Made by a program: the position numbers and the translations under genes
The notes under the pieces: generated by a model
The model's database searches: none
Told to the model about the DNA's origin: nothing
Seen by the model: the letters and a program-made list of their open reading frames with translations, nothing else
IMG/VR virus record: IMGVR_UViG_3300031521_000029
Coordinates: 38,171-102,170 of that record
Source of the DNA: a virus
DNA: 64,000 bases
Strand: one strand, 5' to 3'
In this document: positions 49,765 through 58,122 of the stretch, in pieces
Position numbering within the stretch: position 1 is the first letter of the stretch
Layout of the letters: each line of letters starts with the position of its first letter

Positions 49765-51858
49765 TTATTCTTTCATTAAGAATAACTTGTTCATAGTTCT
49801 AGCAATATCCATAACGTTCTGAACATCAATAAACTGTGCGTCACTACCATACATCTTATCAAACATTCCCCTATATGTCAACTGTGTATTTTTATACGAT
49901 GACAATCCACTATAACCGTCATTGCTGTCTATAAAATAGCTTAAAACCTTAACACCTCGTCTTTTAATTTTTTCTACTTGCATCTTTGTATGTAATGCTC
50001 CAGTCTCTCCACTATAATTTAAATCAGTGTGATATCGATTTGATAATGAATTTATAACATAACAAGGTTCTCCATCAGATATATTTAAAAAATAATGGTC
50101 TTGTTCGTTGGATTTTTTACCTATGATAAATTCTTCTGCTATAGACTCAAATGTCAATCCTTCAGGGGTCGAACCTGTTGCGCATAAATAAGGAAATAGA
50201 TGCCTAATTTTTGAAATTTTATCGACTTTCGAATCATAGGCCAACACAATATATGGCAATTCACTATTATTACATTTACTAAATATTGTACTTCTAAACG
50301 ATACTGATACATCTAAATTTTCTACCATCGATGCGGCAACACATATCGCTACCACACAAGTCATCGTTGGACACCATTTAGTATAAGTCTGCATAGAACC
50401 ACTAGCATCAACCGATATATGAAGCCTAAGTTTGTTGTATTTTTCAATTATTGTTCTATTAAAAATGCCTTCTAAACCTGCGCCGACATCGGCCAGTAAC
50501 CGTCTTTCTATTTTACCTGACGACTTTCTAATATACTTAATGTGGTTTTCTTCTCCACGTATTTGAAGTTTTTTTCCTAACATCTTACCTAATGAAAACC
50601 CTCGTACAACAGCATCTTCATATTCTCTTATTGGGGCATTTGTAGTTCTTGATATAAATTTATCTAGTGAAACTAAAGGAAAAATATGTTTGCCTGCATC
50701 CATTAACTTCTTTGATAACTTTTTAACAACTACAACATCCACCGATGCTCGTTCATAATCTCCAGATAATCCATATCCAGAAGGGACTAAAGAAATATCA
50801 GAGTTTTCTATAGCATCAAGAATAGTCTGTTCTTCTTTTGTTACCCTAGTTTTAATTTCTCCATACTTATGGTCAAGAACATTTCTTTGTTTGTTAAATT
50901 CATCACTTAACTCTTTAAGTTCATCGGATGAAAACTCATTTGTATCGCCCACATCATCAGGTTCATAATCTTTAAAATCATCTACATGCGAACTCTGTGA
51001 TGTACCATTTTTTTCAGAAAGTTTTTCGTGAATTTTTTGAATAGTCGAATCCGATGCCGATTTTTGTTCAGCTTGCTTTATGATATTATCCATTATTAAC
51101 TCTACGACGGCATAACTCAAATTCATTCTCTTTAACGTGGTATTTAACCGATATATGTTATCTATATCAATTAACTCAGCAATTTCACGAAGACCAGGTA
51201 AAGCATCCAAATCCGTAGCTTCATTTGTAAGATTTATAATTCTAAACTCATATGATAAAATGTTCGGAACTCTCATGATAAAAGACCGCAACGCTTTAGA
51301 TTGTATTTCATTATTCCAAAACTTCTGATATAACGATTCATAATATCCTCTATAACCAGGAGCTTCAGAAAAAACATAATTATCTATATATCTATCCTCT
51401 ATAAAATTCCAAACCCATTTACAAATGTATGCAAGTTGCTCTCCTGACACATTTTTGTCCTTTGATTTTTTCTTTAAAGTCATTGGGACTGGAATAGGAA
51501 TTTTAGAAAACGTAGAATGAAATACTTCAAAATCTGTAAGAAGAATATGCGATGCTTCGTGTAAAGCAAGTCCAACCGTCCAATCGAAGTCTTTCTTATT
51601 TTTTATGGTAGCAGAAATGTATATAGCTTTACCGTCAGTAAAACTTAACTTTGAATTTTCATCTGAATTAAACTGAACTGGAATATCCAGTCCCGTCAAA
51701 ATAATAACAAAATTAGAAACCACTCTACGATAGGTAGCAAATTGTATCAAATCCGTGGAAAATCCTTCTCCAACCGATTCATCGGTCATATATTGGTCTA
51801 ATGCCGGAGTATTTAACCAAAAATCAGAATACGTTTGTTGTTTATCTATCTCACTCAT
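49765..51858 (-). CDS. large VWA-domain protein with zincin-like motif, MoxR partner
   Basis: A 697-residue protein. The N-terminal third has a HExxH-type motif (ALHEASHILLTD, His100, Glu101, His104), a long acidic linker lies at about 280-320, and the C-terminal part is a VWA domain with MIDAS VDASGSM (Asp about 486). This is the CobT/VWA-peptidase layout that works with MoxR-type AAA+ ATPases to insert metals or remodel protein complexes. Its partner gene (51860-52813) is one base upstream. The target in a phage is unknown. Confidence 0.85.
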   Translation of the reverse strand: MSEIDKQQTYSDFWLNTPALDQYMTDESVGEGFSTDLIQFATYRRVVSNFVIILTGLDIPVQFNSDENSKLSFTDGKAIYISATIKNKKDFDWTVGLALHEASHILLTDFEVFHSTFSKIPIPVPMTLKKKSKDKNVSGEQLAYICKWVWNFIEDRYIDNYVFSEAPGYRGYYESLYQKFWNNEIQSKALRSFIMRVPNILSYEFRIINLTNEATDLDALPGLREIAELIDIDNIYRLNTTLKRMNLSYAVVELIMDNIIKQAEQKSASDSTIQKIHEKLSEKNGTSQSSHVDDFKDYEPDDVGDTNEFSSDELKELSDEFNKQRNVLDHKYGEIKTRVTKEEQTILDAIENSDISLVPSGYGLSGDYERASVDVVVVKKLSKKLMDAGKHIFPLVSLDKFISRTTNAPIREYEDAVVRGFSLGKMLGKKLQIRGEENHIKYIRKSSGKIERRLLADVGAGLEGIFNRTIIEKYNKLRLHISVDASGSMQTYTKWCPTMTCVVAICVAASMVENLDVSVSFRSTIFSKCNNSELPYIVLAYDSKVDKISKIRHLFPYLCATGSTPEGLTFESIAEEFIIGKKSNEQDHYFLNISDGEPCYVINSLSNRYHTDLNYSGETGALHTKMQVEKIKRRGVKVLSYFIDSNDGYSGLSSYKNTQLTYRGMFDKMYGSDAQFIDVQNVMDIARTMNKLFLMKE

Positions 51859-51859
51859 T

Positions 51860-52813
51860 TTAGTTGAATGGAACTCTTACTTTTGTTTTTCTGACGGGGT
51901 CATTGATGGGCGACTTTACTTTTGATGCATTTAAATCAATGTATTTTTGAACAAGTTGTTTTATAAACAATCGTTCACAATCCTGACCATTGTCTTCGCT
52001 ATATAACGGATAGATAGTCATCTCCGCAATATCATTCAACGAAAATCCATCAAGTATTAATCCAGACATCTCTATAACAGAATCAGTCGTTAAGAATGTA
52101 CTAATTTTAGGATTTTCTGATTTGCAATTATTCTTAGTATCTTCTGAAATTTTTGTGATTAAATGAAATGCCTTTTTGTGTTCATCCGTGGCATCAGGGT
52201 GAATTACATTTAATAGATATTCTTCCTGTCTGGCGGTGAGAGTTTTCATCTCAATTATTACAGGAAACCGTGAAGTTAAAGCTTTATCCATCACCCTCGT
52301 TGCGGTGTATTCATTTCCTACATTTGCCGTGGCAATAAATGATACTCCATCCGCCACAGGTACTACCGACGACTCTTCCGTTTCATCAAGACGAATATAT
52401 TTTTGAGTATTGTCTAATACAGGCATTAAAATATTCCATGCGTCATGATGACCTCGGGATAATTCGTCAAGAAGAATAATTGAATTCGGCGTACTAATTG
52501 CCTTTACAAATTCAGAAGGATGAAAAGCTGTACCGGTGTCTTTTTTAAAAGTAGTATTGCCGATTAAAGTAGCTCTAGCATCTTGAGTAGAGCCAAAATT
52601 GAAAGTAAAAAATTTTCTATCGGATGCGTATACAGACGCAACAGATTTTGCCGCTTTTGTCTTGCCAGAACGTGTAGGGCCAATAAAAAGAATGTTTTTA
52701 CCTCTTAAAACGGCCCATACAAGATATTTCCATTGTAATTCCTCGATAATTAAATCGTTGGGTTTTAATGTATTACAATCAAAAAGTTGTTTTTTAATTT
52801 CGTCACTTGTCAT
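51860..52813 (-). CDS. MoxR-family AAA+ ATPase
   Basis: A 317-residue ATPase with Walker A GPTRSGKT (45-52), IILLDELSRG (Walker B, about 112) and IATANVGNEYTATR (sensor/Arg region). The group is MoxR/CobS-like. MoxR and VWA proteins act together as chaperones for metal insertion or complex activation. A strong promoter (52823-52850) lies nine bases before its ATG, so ATPase and VWA protein form one operon. Confidence 0.9.
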   Translation of the reverse strand: MTSDEIKKQLFDCNTLKPNDLIIEELQWKYLVWAVLRGKNILFIGPTRSGKTKAAKSVASVYASDRKFFTFNFGSTQDARATLIGNTTFKKDTGTAFHPSEFVKAISTPNSIILLDELSRGHHDAWNILMPVLDNTQKYIRLDETEESSVVPVADGVSFIATANVGNEYTATRVMDKALTSRFPVIIEMKTLTARQEEYLLNVIHPDATDEHKKAFHLITKISEDTKNNCKSENPKISTFLTTDSVIEMSGLILDGFSLNDIAEMTIYPLYSEDNGQDCERLFIKQLVQKYIDLNASKVKSPINDPVRKTKVRVPFN

Positions 52814-52822
52814 TCGATAGGG

Positions 52823-52850
52823 AGTATATCACCGCCCTATAAAAAGTCAA
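52823..52850 (-). promoter_or_regulatory. sigma70-type promoter, nearly leaderless
   Basis: Minus-strand TTGACT (52845-52850), 16-base spacer, TATACT (52823-52828), nine bases before the MoxR ATG. Confidence 0.75.
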
Positions 52851-52853
52851 GAG

Positions 52854-53696
52854 TTACTTACCCACTTGTTTTTTGATAAACTTCGGAGTCTTTTTATCAG
52901 AGATTCTTAATTCTTTATCATTTTTATGCTTTGGTGGCTTAACTTTATCAGTCTTTTTGATATCCTTGTTCTTGCCTTCTGGGTCTTTGCCTGGCTCGGT
53001 CACCTGTTTCATAGGTTGGTCTGGCATATCTTCGTCTTTTTTAACCTGTGGTTCATTGTAGTTCATGTCCTTGGTCTTGGTGTTTTTAACACTGGCATCT
53101 TCTCCATTTTTCTTTTCTCCACGATTCTTAACTGAACTATCTGGACCTGCCGATTTTGGATTTACACCTTTTTCGTCGTAATGGTCTAAAGCTTTCTTTT
53201 TAAGGTCATCCGCTTTTGTGGTCTTTTTAAGGTCACTAAAATTTGCCTTAACAAATGCTTTAACTTGTTCCCACGAAAGGGCTATCGCACGAACTCTATC
53301 AACCAACTTTACCATTGCATCGATATCGAAATTATTTTCAAATTTAGGAACAATACGAACGTATAACAAATTTTGAGCTCTAACAACCAATTGACCGTGG
53401 TCATCCCAATACGATTCCCATGTTGGGTCAATGCCATGAACAATAGTCTCAAGTTCTTTCTGTTGTTTCTCATTGTTCTTGTCTAATCGTTCATTGCCAT
53501 CCTTGGCAAATCCTTTAGAAACTTTTTCTTTTTCCTCTTTGGAAGGTTCTGGCTTCGTCACATTGGAAATTTCATTAAGAACGTTTTTGACCATCCCACG
53601 AAGAGACTCCTTCAAACGGGCCCTTGGGTCGGTTTCCTTTTTGATTTCAGAGATACATTCTCTGACAATATTTCTAAATTTGTTTACTTCGTTCAT
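52854..53696 (-). CDS. acidic/basic hydrophilic protein of unknown function
   Basis: A 280-residue protein rich in Lys and Glu. It has an N-terminal helical segment (NKFRNIVRECISEIKKE), a folded middle (TWESYWDDHGQLVVRAQNLLYV) and a long disordered Lys/Asp/Pro-rich tail. It resembles the 11.1-13.4 kb proteins in composition and has the same TATTTATA element before its ATG. A virion or assembly role is possible. Confidence 0.65.
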   Translation of the reverse strand: MNEVNKFRNIVRECISEIKKETDPRARLKESLRGMVKNVLNEISNVTKPEPSKEEKEKVSKGFAKDGNERLDKNNEKQQKELETIVHGIDPTWESYWDDHGQLVVRAQNLLYVRIVPKFENNFDIDAMVKLVDRVRAIALSWEQVKAFVKANFSDLKKTTKADDLKKKALDHYDEKGVNPKSAGPDSSVKNRGEKKNGEDASVKNTKTKDMNYNEPQVKKDEDMPDQPMKQVTEPGKDPEGKNKDIKKTDKVKPPKHKNDKELRISDKKTPKFIKKQVGK

Positions 53697-53699
53697 AAT

Positions 53700-53709
53700 A
53701 CTATAAATA
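53700..53709 (-). promoter_or_regulatory. TATTTATA element next to a start codon
   Basis: Minus-strand TATTTATAGT ends three bases before the ATG at 53696. Identical to the element before the 13398 gene. Confidence 0.45.
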
Positions 53710-53717
53710 TGGTTATT

Positions 53718-54494
53718 TCAACCAAAGAAGCTAAATTCTGTTGGTCTATTGACTACTATTTCTTCTATTTCGTCTTTATAAGTATTTCCATTGGGATATG
53801 GTAAAAACTTATGTTTTAGATTCTTTAAGATTTTCTTCTTTTCGGTCTTACTTCCTAAGAGATACACATATCGATGTTTAGTCGATTCTTTCTTTCTCCA
53901 AAAAGTCTGTCTTATTTGTTTCTTTATTATCTCTACATTATGGGAACCATATAAAGATGATACCGTTCTGGAATGAATCCATTCATATGGTGGCCCCTTG
54001 AGAGATATGGAGAAGTTAGGCATCAGGGCCAACGATGAATTGCCTTGATAATAAAAATTGGCAGCTTGATAGATGGTTCCTTTATGATTCTGTTCTCCAT
54101 CTGCATAAGATATTATAGCTTTTATATGTGGAAAATCCAGTTTTACCATCCTCATAGATTCACTTATCGAATAACTTTCAATATTTTTCCCATATCCATC
54201 ATAAATAAACAATCTAGTTAACTCGAACACTTCATCAATTTTAACCAAATTGGAGATAGATTCGGCAGCAGACCTACCTACAGGTTGACCATAAATTACA
54301 CAACCAATCAATTTTTCATCAACATTTGTAAAGAATTCAGAAGTTTCGTCAGATTTGTAAAAAATGCCATAAGCGACTTGACATAACGACCATTTATGAG
54401 AATAATGATTCTTTACAATCATATCTTCCGCAAGACGTTTGGACATTTGTCTTAATGTAACTCGTTTGGAATCAAAATACTTTTCTTCTACCAT
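53718..54494 (-). CDS. Mom-like DNA modification protein (GNAT type)
   Basis: A 258-residue protein with the pattern of phage Mu Mom-type proteins: NHYSHKWSLCQVAYGIF, LIGCVIYGQPVGRSA, VFELTRLFIYDGYGKN and HKGTIYQAANFYYQGNSS. Mu Mom converts adenine in DNA to a carbamoylmethyl derivative and protects the phage from restriction. The gene has a perfect TTGACA-17-TATAAT promoter six bases before its ATG, the strongest promoter seen here, which fits early or strongly timed expression. A generic acetyltransferase is the alternative. Confidence 0.7.
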   Translation of the reverse strand: MVEEKYFDSKRVTLRQMSKRLAEDMIVKNHYSHKWSLCQVAYGIFYKSDETSEFFTNVDEKLIGCVIYGQPVGRSAAESISNLVKIDEVFELTRLFIYDGYGKNIESYSISESMRMVKLDFPHIKAIISYADGEQNHKGTIYQAANFYYQGNSSLALMPNFSISLKGPPYEWIHSRTVSSLYGSHNVEIIKKQIRQTFWRKKESTKHRYVYLLGSKTEKKKILKNLKHKFLPYPNGNTYKDEIEEIVVNRPTEFSFFG

Positions 54495-54500
54495 ATTCCG

Positions 54501-54529
54501 ATTATAACAAAAAACAATCGTTATGTCAA
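54501..54529 (-). promoter_or_regulatory. perfect consensus sigma70 promoter, leaderless geometry
   Basis: Minus-strand TTGACA (54524-54529), exactly 17 bases, TATAAT (54501-54506), then CGGAAT and the ATG at 54494. The -35 box overlaps the end of the upstream gene. Confidence 0.93.
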
Positions 54530-54843
54530 ACCATTGTTTCAGTTTCTTTTCTTAATTGAGAACCGTCTTTATAAATAATAAGCCGTATAGAAGGGTCGAT
54601 GAGCTTTATAAAATTAGATAACATTTGAGAAGGATATTTTGTTCCGTTTTGATGAATTATTCCTACTTTATATTTTTGAGTTTTACTTGTACGAAGTTTA
54701 TATAGAAGTTGTTTAAAATCAGTATATTGGTCTATATCTAAATTCATAGATTTAATTATTTCCATATCAGATTTACAACCATCTACCACGAATGCTTTCT
54801 GTCTATTACCAAACAGTTTATTGATATTTTCCATCATACTCAT
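54526..54843 (-). CDS. protein of unknown function
   Basis: A 105-residue protein from ATG 54843 (a longer reading to 54861 is possible). Alternating strands and helices (KAFVVDGCKSDMEIIKSM; YKVGIIHQNG; IRLIIYKDG) give a receiver-like or Rossmann-like outline. No catalytic motif was seen. Confidence 0.6.
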   Translation of the reverse strand: MSMMENINKLFGNRQKAFVVDGCKSDMEIIKSMNLDIDQYTDFKQLLYKLRTSKTQKYKVGIIHQNGTKYPSQMLSNFIKLIDPSIRLIIYKDGSQLRKETETMV

Positions 54844-54861
54844 AACAATGTAAACCCACAA

Positions 54862-55239
54862 TTATATTTTTGTTTTTTCTAATTCAACAATTCTATTTTT
54901 ATAAGTATCAACCAAACTCTCTAAAGTATGAACTTGTTCAGTTAGAGAAATTCTCAATTGGCTGGCAGAATCCAATTGTTTTCTTACTTCTGACAATTCA
55001 CTGGCTTGTTGTCTTAATTCTTTACGAAGGTCAGCATTTTCCTGACGAACCTTATCTAGTTCTTCCCATATTTCAGAACGCATTTTCTCTTCGGCCAATC
55101 GAACTTGTTCAATGGCCTGACTCTGTACATCTGCCAATACTCTGGCATTTTCTGCTCTAGCTTTTTTACTAGAAACAATGTATGTTAACACTGCGGCTAC
55201 CAGCGGCGGAATGATGCTTAATATAGTTCCGTCTATCAT
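54862..55239 (-). CDS. membrane-anchored coiled-coil protein
   Basis: A 125-residue protein with an N-terminal membrane helix (ILSIIPPLVAAVLTYIV, 6-22) and a long coiled coil (about 30-120, regular Leu/Ala/Glu heptads). It could be an inner-membrane spanin-like or virion-associated rod protein. No lysis genes were seen beside it. Confidence 0.7.
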   Translation of the reverse strand: MIDGTILSIIPPLVAAVLTYIVSSKKARAENARVLADVQSQAIEQVRLAEEKMRSEIWEELDKVRQENADLRKELRQQASELSEVRKQLDSASQLRISLTEQVHTLESLVDTYKNRIVELEKTKI

Positions 55240-55250
55240 AATGTTTTAAA

Positions 55251-55291
55251 ATAGGTTATACTTGATAATATATATAAAAAATATAACCTAG
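55251..55291. repeat. inverted repeat between RNR and coiled-coil genes
   Basis: TAGGTTATA and TATAACCTA are separated by about 22 bases of AT-rich sequence. On the minus strand this lies downstream of the ribonucleotide reductase gene and upstream of the coiled-coil gene. It may be a weak terminator or an operator. Confidence 0.35.
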
Positions 55292-55319
55292 AATTAAAAA
55301 GTTTTATCAAAACTTACAA

Positions 55320-57986
55320 TTAAGAACATTTAGACCAACCACAAGTTGTACAAGATACACATCCTTCAAGATAAACCAATCCGTTTCCACAACTTGGACA
55401 AGATTGTCCCTTTGCAACTTCACCTTGAGGAATATACTTTTTCAAAACTCTTGCGGCGGCAGAACCCATTGAAGTAATATCTTCCGTAGCCTTCTGTAAT
55501 TGGTCAACAATGAACTGAATAGGTACGCCATGTCTCAAACTAGTTGAAGCTAAACGAAACATGATTTGTTCGGTAGGCGTAAACTGTTTACTAAAATCTT
55601 CTATTGTAATATCGTCAATTTCCAAAGCATACTGTTTATTTTTAACCTTACGAATCTTACCTTTTTTGTAATTAGATTTCAATCCAAGTCCATTCAGATG
55701 TCCGCCAAAAATTTCATATGGTTGTCCGTTTTGAATACCAACAGCAATACAAAACTTCTGACCTTTAACGGTAACGATATGAATATCTGCATCCAATACA
55801 GGCAATCTTTCGGGAGCAGCATTTTGATTAGCCTTTGAAATCTTCTGACGAGACACATTCAATTCCTTCAACTCTTCATCGGAAAAGTTTTGATGATGTG
55901 ATTCAATTCCTTCATCCTTTAACTTAAACGCCAAATCTTTAAAGGCAATATTTGAAATAATTCCATACATTTTCTTATCAGGAAAAGCAGCAATCGACTT
56001 TACTTCCTTTTCATGAGAAGCTACGATAAACTTATAAACTGATTTCCAGTCTGAACCTATTGGCAACAAATAAGTTGTTGAAATAGATGAATCCACCCAT
56101 TTCATTACTTTTGACATAAACTCCAACTTTTCAATAGGGTCGATTTCGGTAGATGCTTTAAACTTAATACCAACTTCTTCCACGTGTTTATCAATAAACT
56201 CTGCAATTGGTTTGCCATGTTTTCCATCCCAATCATCACGAATAGTATCAGAATTCATTGGAATTGGGAACCCTGCCTTTTCAAATGCCTCACGAACAAC
56301 TTTAGGAACGTTAAAGTAATACTTGTAACTTCCGTGCATTCTGGTTCTTTTCCAAAAATACATAAAAAACGCGGCTTCAATTCCATAACTCATAACCAAA
56401 TCACGAAACATTAAACTTAACGTTCCTGTGGGAGCGATTGAACTATTTGTGACATTTCTAGCAGATTCGCCGGTCATTATGGGAACTTCATACACTTTAC
56501 TCAAAGCCACAGAGTCTTCCACAACTCTCTTAACAAAAGGAGCAGAATTCCATTTTTCTTTATTGAACAACCCGAAATTACCTTTTTCTTGACCATTCAT
56601 TTCAGAGCTGTAATACATCCAATAATTAAACAATCTCATGAACTCTTCAAATGCCACATTAGCATCTGGAGTAGCATAAGCTAAGTTTTGTTTAAACAAC
56701 CAACCAACAATGTTAGTTACTCCTGCTCCTGTTCTACGAAGTTTTTCAATGGCCATCTTCTGATGTGGGGTAGCATACGTCTGATATACCAATTCACATT
56801 CATTTACGTTATCCAAAAATCTGTTCATCGAAATGCCTACTCGTTCCAATTCGTTTACATATATTTTTGGGTCTGTAGAAAATTTCCCAACATTCAAAGA
56901 ACCTAAAACACATAGAGATTCACGACTCAAATATTGTTCCGAACAAGCATTAGTCGAAAGAATACGAGAATCATATTCGTCCTTTGGGTCATAGACATAA
57001 TCAGAATTTGAATACTTTCTGGCCACATCAATATTTTGAACTCCGGGTTCCGCATTTTGATGCATGTTCTTTGCAATCAATTCCATCAACTTACGAGCCT
57101 TCACAGTTTTAGAAAAAACTTCTTTCTTCTTATCGTGAGTAGCAATCTTATAATATTTACCATTTGAATCTTTTAATGTATCGGCATCAATGCTATGAAC
57201 ATCCAAATATATTTTGTCACCTTTTTTGATACCAGGAACTTCAAAAGAAAGTTCCCAATCTTTATCATCTTCAACATACTTATAAAATTTATCAGTCAAC
57301 TGAACAGAGATATTAGCATTTTGAATTTTTGTATAATCACTCTTGACTGTAATAAACTCTTCCACGTCAGGATGATTAATACTCAAAGAAAATAGCATGG
57401 CCGGAATACGGCCTTTTTGACCAACAGAATAACCAATGCCATCAATGTGTTTCATCCAATGGACGGCGCCGGTTGATTGATTGGCGCTATTTAAAACTTT
57501 TGTTCCACAAGGACGAAGACGACTAAAATCCACGCCCAATCCCTGACGATATGCGGCACATTTTGCAACCGTATATGCCGTATTCTTCATGATTGATTCC
57601 AAATTATCCCATTCTTCATTTTCACGAAGAGCGCCCAATGAAATGGTTGTACAATTTGCCAAAGAAATTTTTCTATGTGTTCCTGCTCCCTGCATAATAG
57701 AACCGGCAGGATGCCACCAATCGTTATAAATTTCATCAAACCAACGTTCGCTCCAATATTTTTGAAGTTCTGGCGTCCTTTCTACAGATGCAATATAATC
57801 ACACACACGTTTTAATGCTTGAACGTATGTTTCCCCATCTTCAGCTGTGTATTTTTTATTAAATGCATCAATGGAAAATTGATTTCCATTAAAATATTCT
57901 TCCGTAGTTTGCTTTTTTACATCTTCGTGTCTGGTTGTAATCTTATTGAAGTCCTCTTTTTTATTTGCAATTTCATCTTTACTCAT
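55320..57986 (-). CDS. nrdJ: adenosylcobalamin-dependent ribonucleotide reductase (class II)
   Basis: An 888-residue enzyme that reduces ribonucleotides to deoxyribonucleotides with vitamin B12. Visible: the N-terminal SLANCTTISLGAL, the active-site stretch NACSEQYLSRESLCVLGSLN, APTGTLSLMF, and a TSCPD-like C-terminal part. It ends in a four-cysteine zinc-like motif (CPSCG and CTTCG). It belongs to the class II NrdJ family, so no small subunit or oxygen is needed. The phage depends on host cobalamin. The gene stands alone between two hairpins. Confidence 0.93.
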   Translation of the reverse strand: MSKDEIANKKEDFNKITTRHEDVKKQTTEEYFNGNQFSIDAFNKKYTAEDGETYVQALKRVCDYIASVERTPELQKYWSERWFDEIYNDWWHPAGSIMQGAGTHRKISLANCTTISLGALRENEEWDNLESIMKNTAYTVAKCAAYRQGLGVDFSRLRPCGTKVLNSANQSTGAVHWMKHIDGIGYSVGQKGRIPAMLFSLSINHPDVEEFITVKSDYTKIQNANISVQLTDKFYKYVEDDKDWELSFEVPGIKKGDKIYLDVHSIDADTLKDSNGKYYKIATHDKKKEVFSKTVKARKLMELIAKNMHQNAEPGVQNIDVARKYSNSDYVYDPKDEYDSRILSTNACSEQYLSRESLCVLGSLNVGKFSTDPKIYVNELERVGISMNRFLDNVNECELVYQTYATPHQKMAIEKLRRTGAGVTNIVGWLFKQNLAYATPDANVAFEEFMRLFNYWMYYSSEMNGQEKGNFGLFNKEKWNSAPFVKRVVEDSVALSKVYEVPIMTGESARNVTNSSIAPTGTLSLMFRDLVMSYGIEAAFFMYFWKRTRMHGSYKYYFNVPKVVREAFEKAGFPIPMNSDTIRDDWDGKHGKPIAEFIDKHVEEVGIKFKASTEIDPIEKLEFMSKVMKWVDSSISTTYLLPIGSDWKSVYKFIVASHEKEVKSIAAFPDKKMYGIISNIAFKDLAFKLKDEGIESHHQNFSDEELKELNVSRQKISKANQNAAPERLPVLDADIHIVTVKGQKFCIAVGIQNGQPYEIFGGHLNGLGLKSNYKKGKIRKVKNKQYALEIDDITIEDFSKQFTPTEQIMFRLASTSLRHGVPIQFIVDQLQKATEDITSMGSAAARVLKKYIPQGEVAKGQSCPSCGNGLVYLEGCVSCTTCGWSKCS

Positions 57987-58025
57987 ATATCCTAAATTTT
58001 TCTATTTTTCTGTGAAGAATAATTA

Positions 58026-58061
58026 GTTGGTGCGAGTGTCAAAAATCCACTCACACCAAAC
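58026..58061. terminator. hairpin downstream of the helicase gene
   Basis: Nearly perfect inverted repeat (58026-58038 with 58048-58061, one mismatch). On the minus strand it follows the helicase gene. The -35-like TTGACA (58036-58041 on the minus strand) of a possible reductase promoter lies inside it, so it may serve both purposes. Confidence 0.6.
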
Positions 58062-58122
58062 TATTTTTTTCGTTTATAACACTATTTTTTAACTTTTGAT
58101 TTTTTTCTAAAGTACCTAATGA

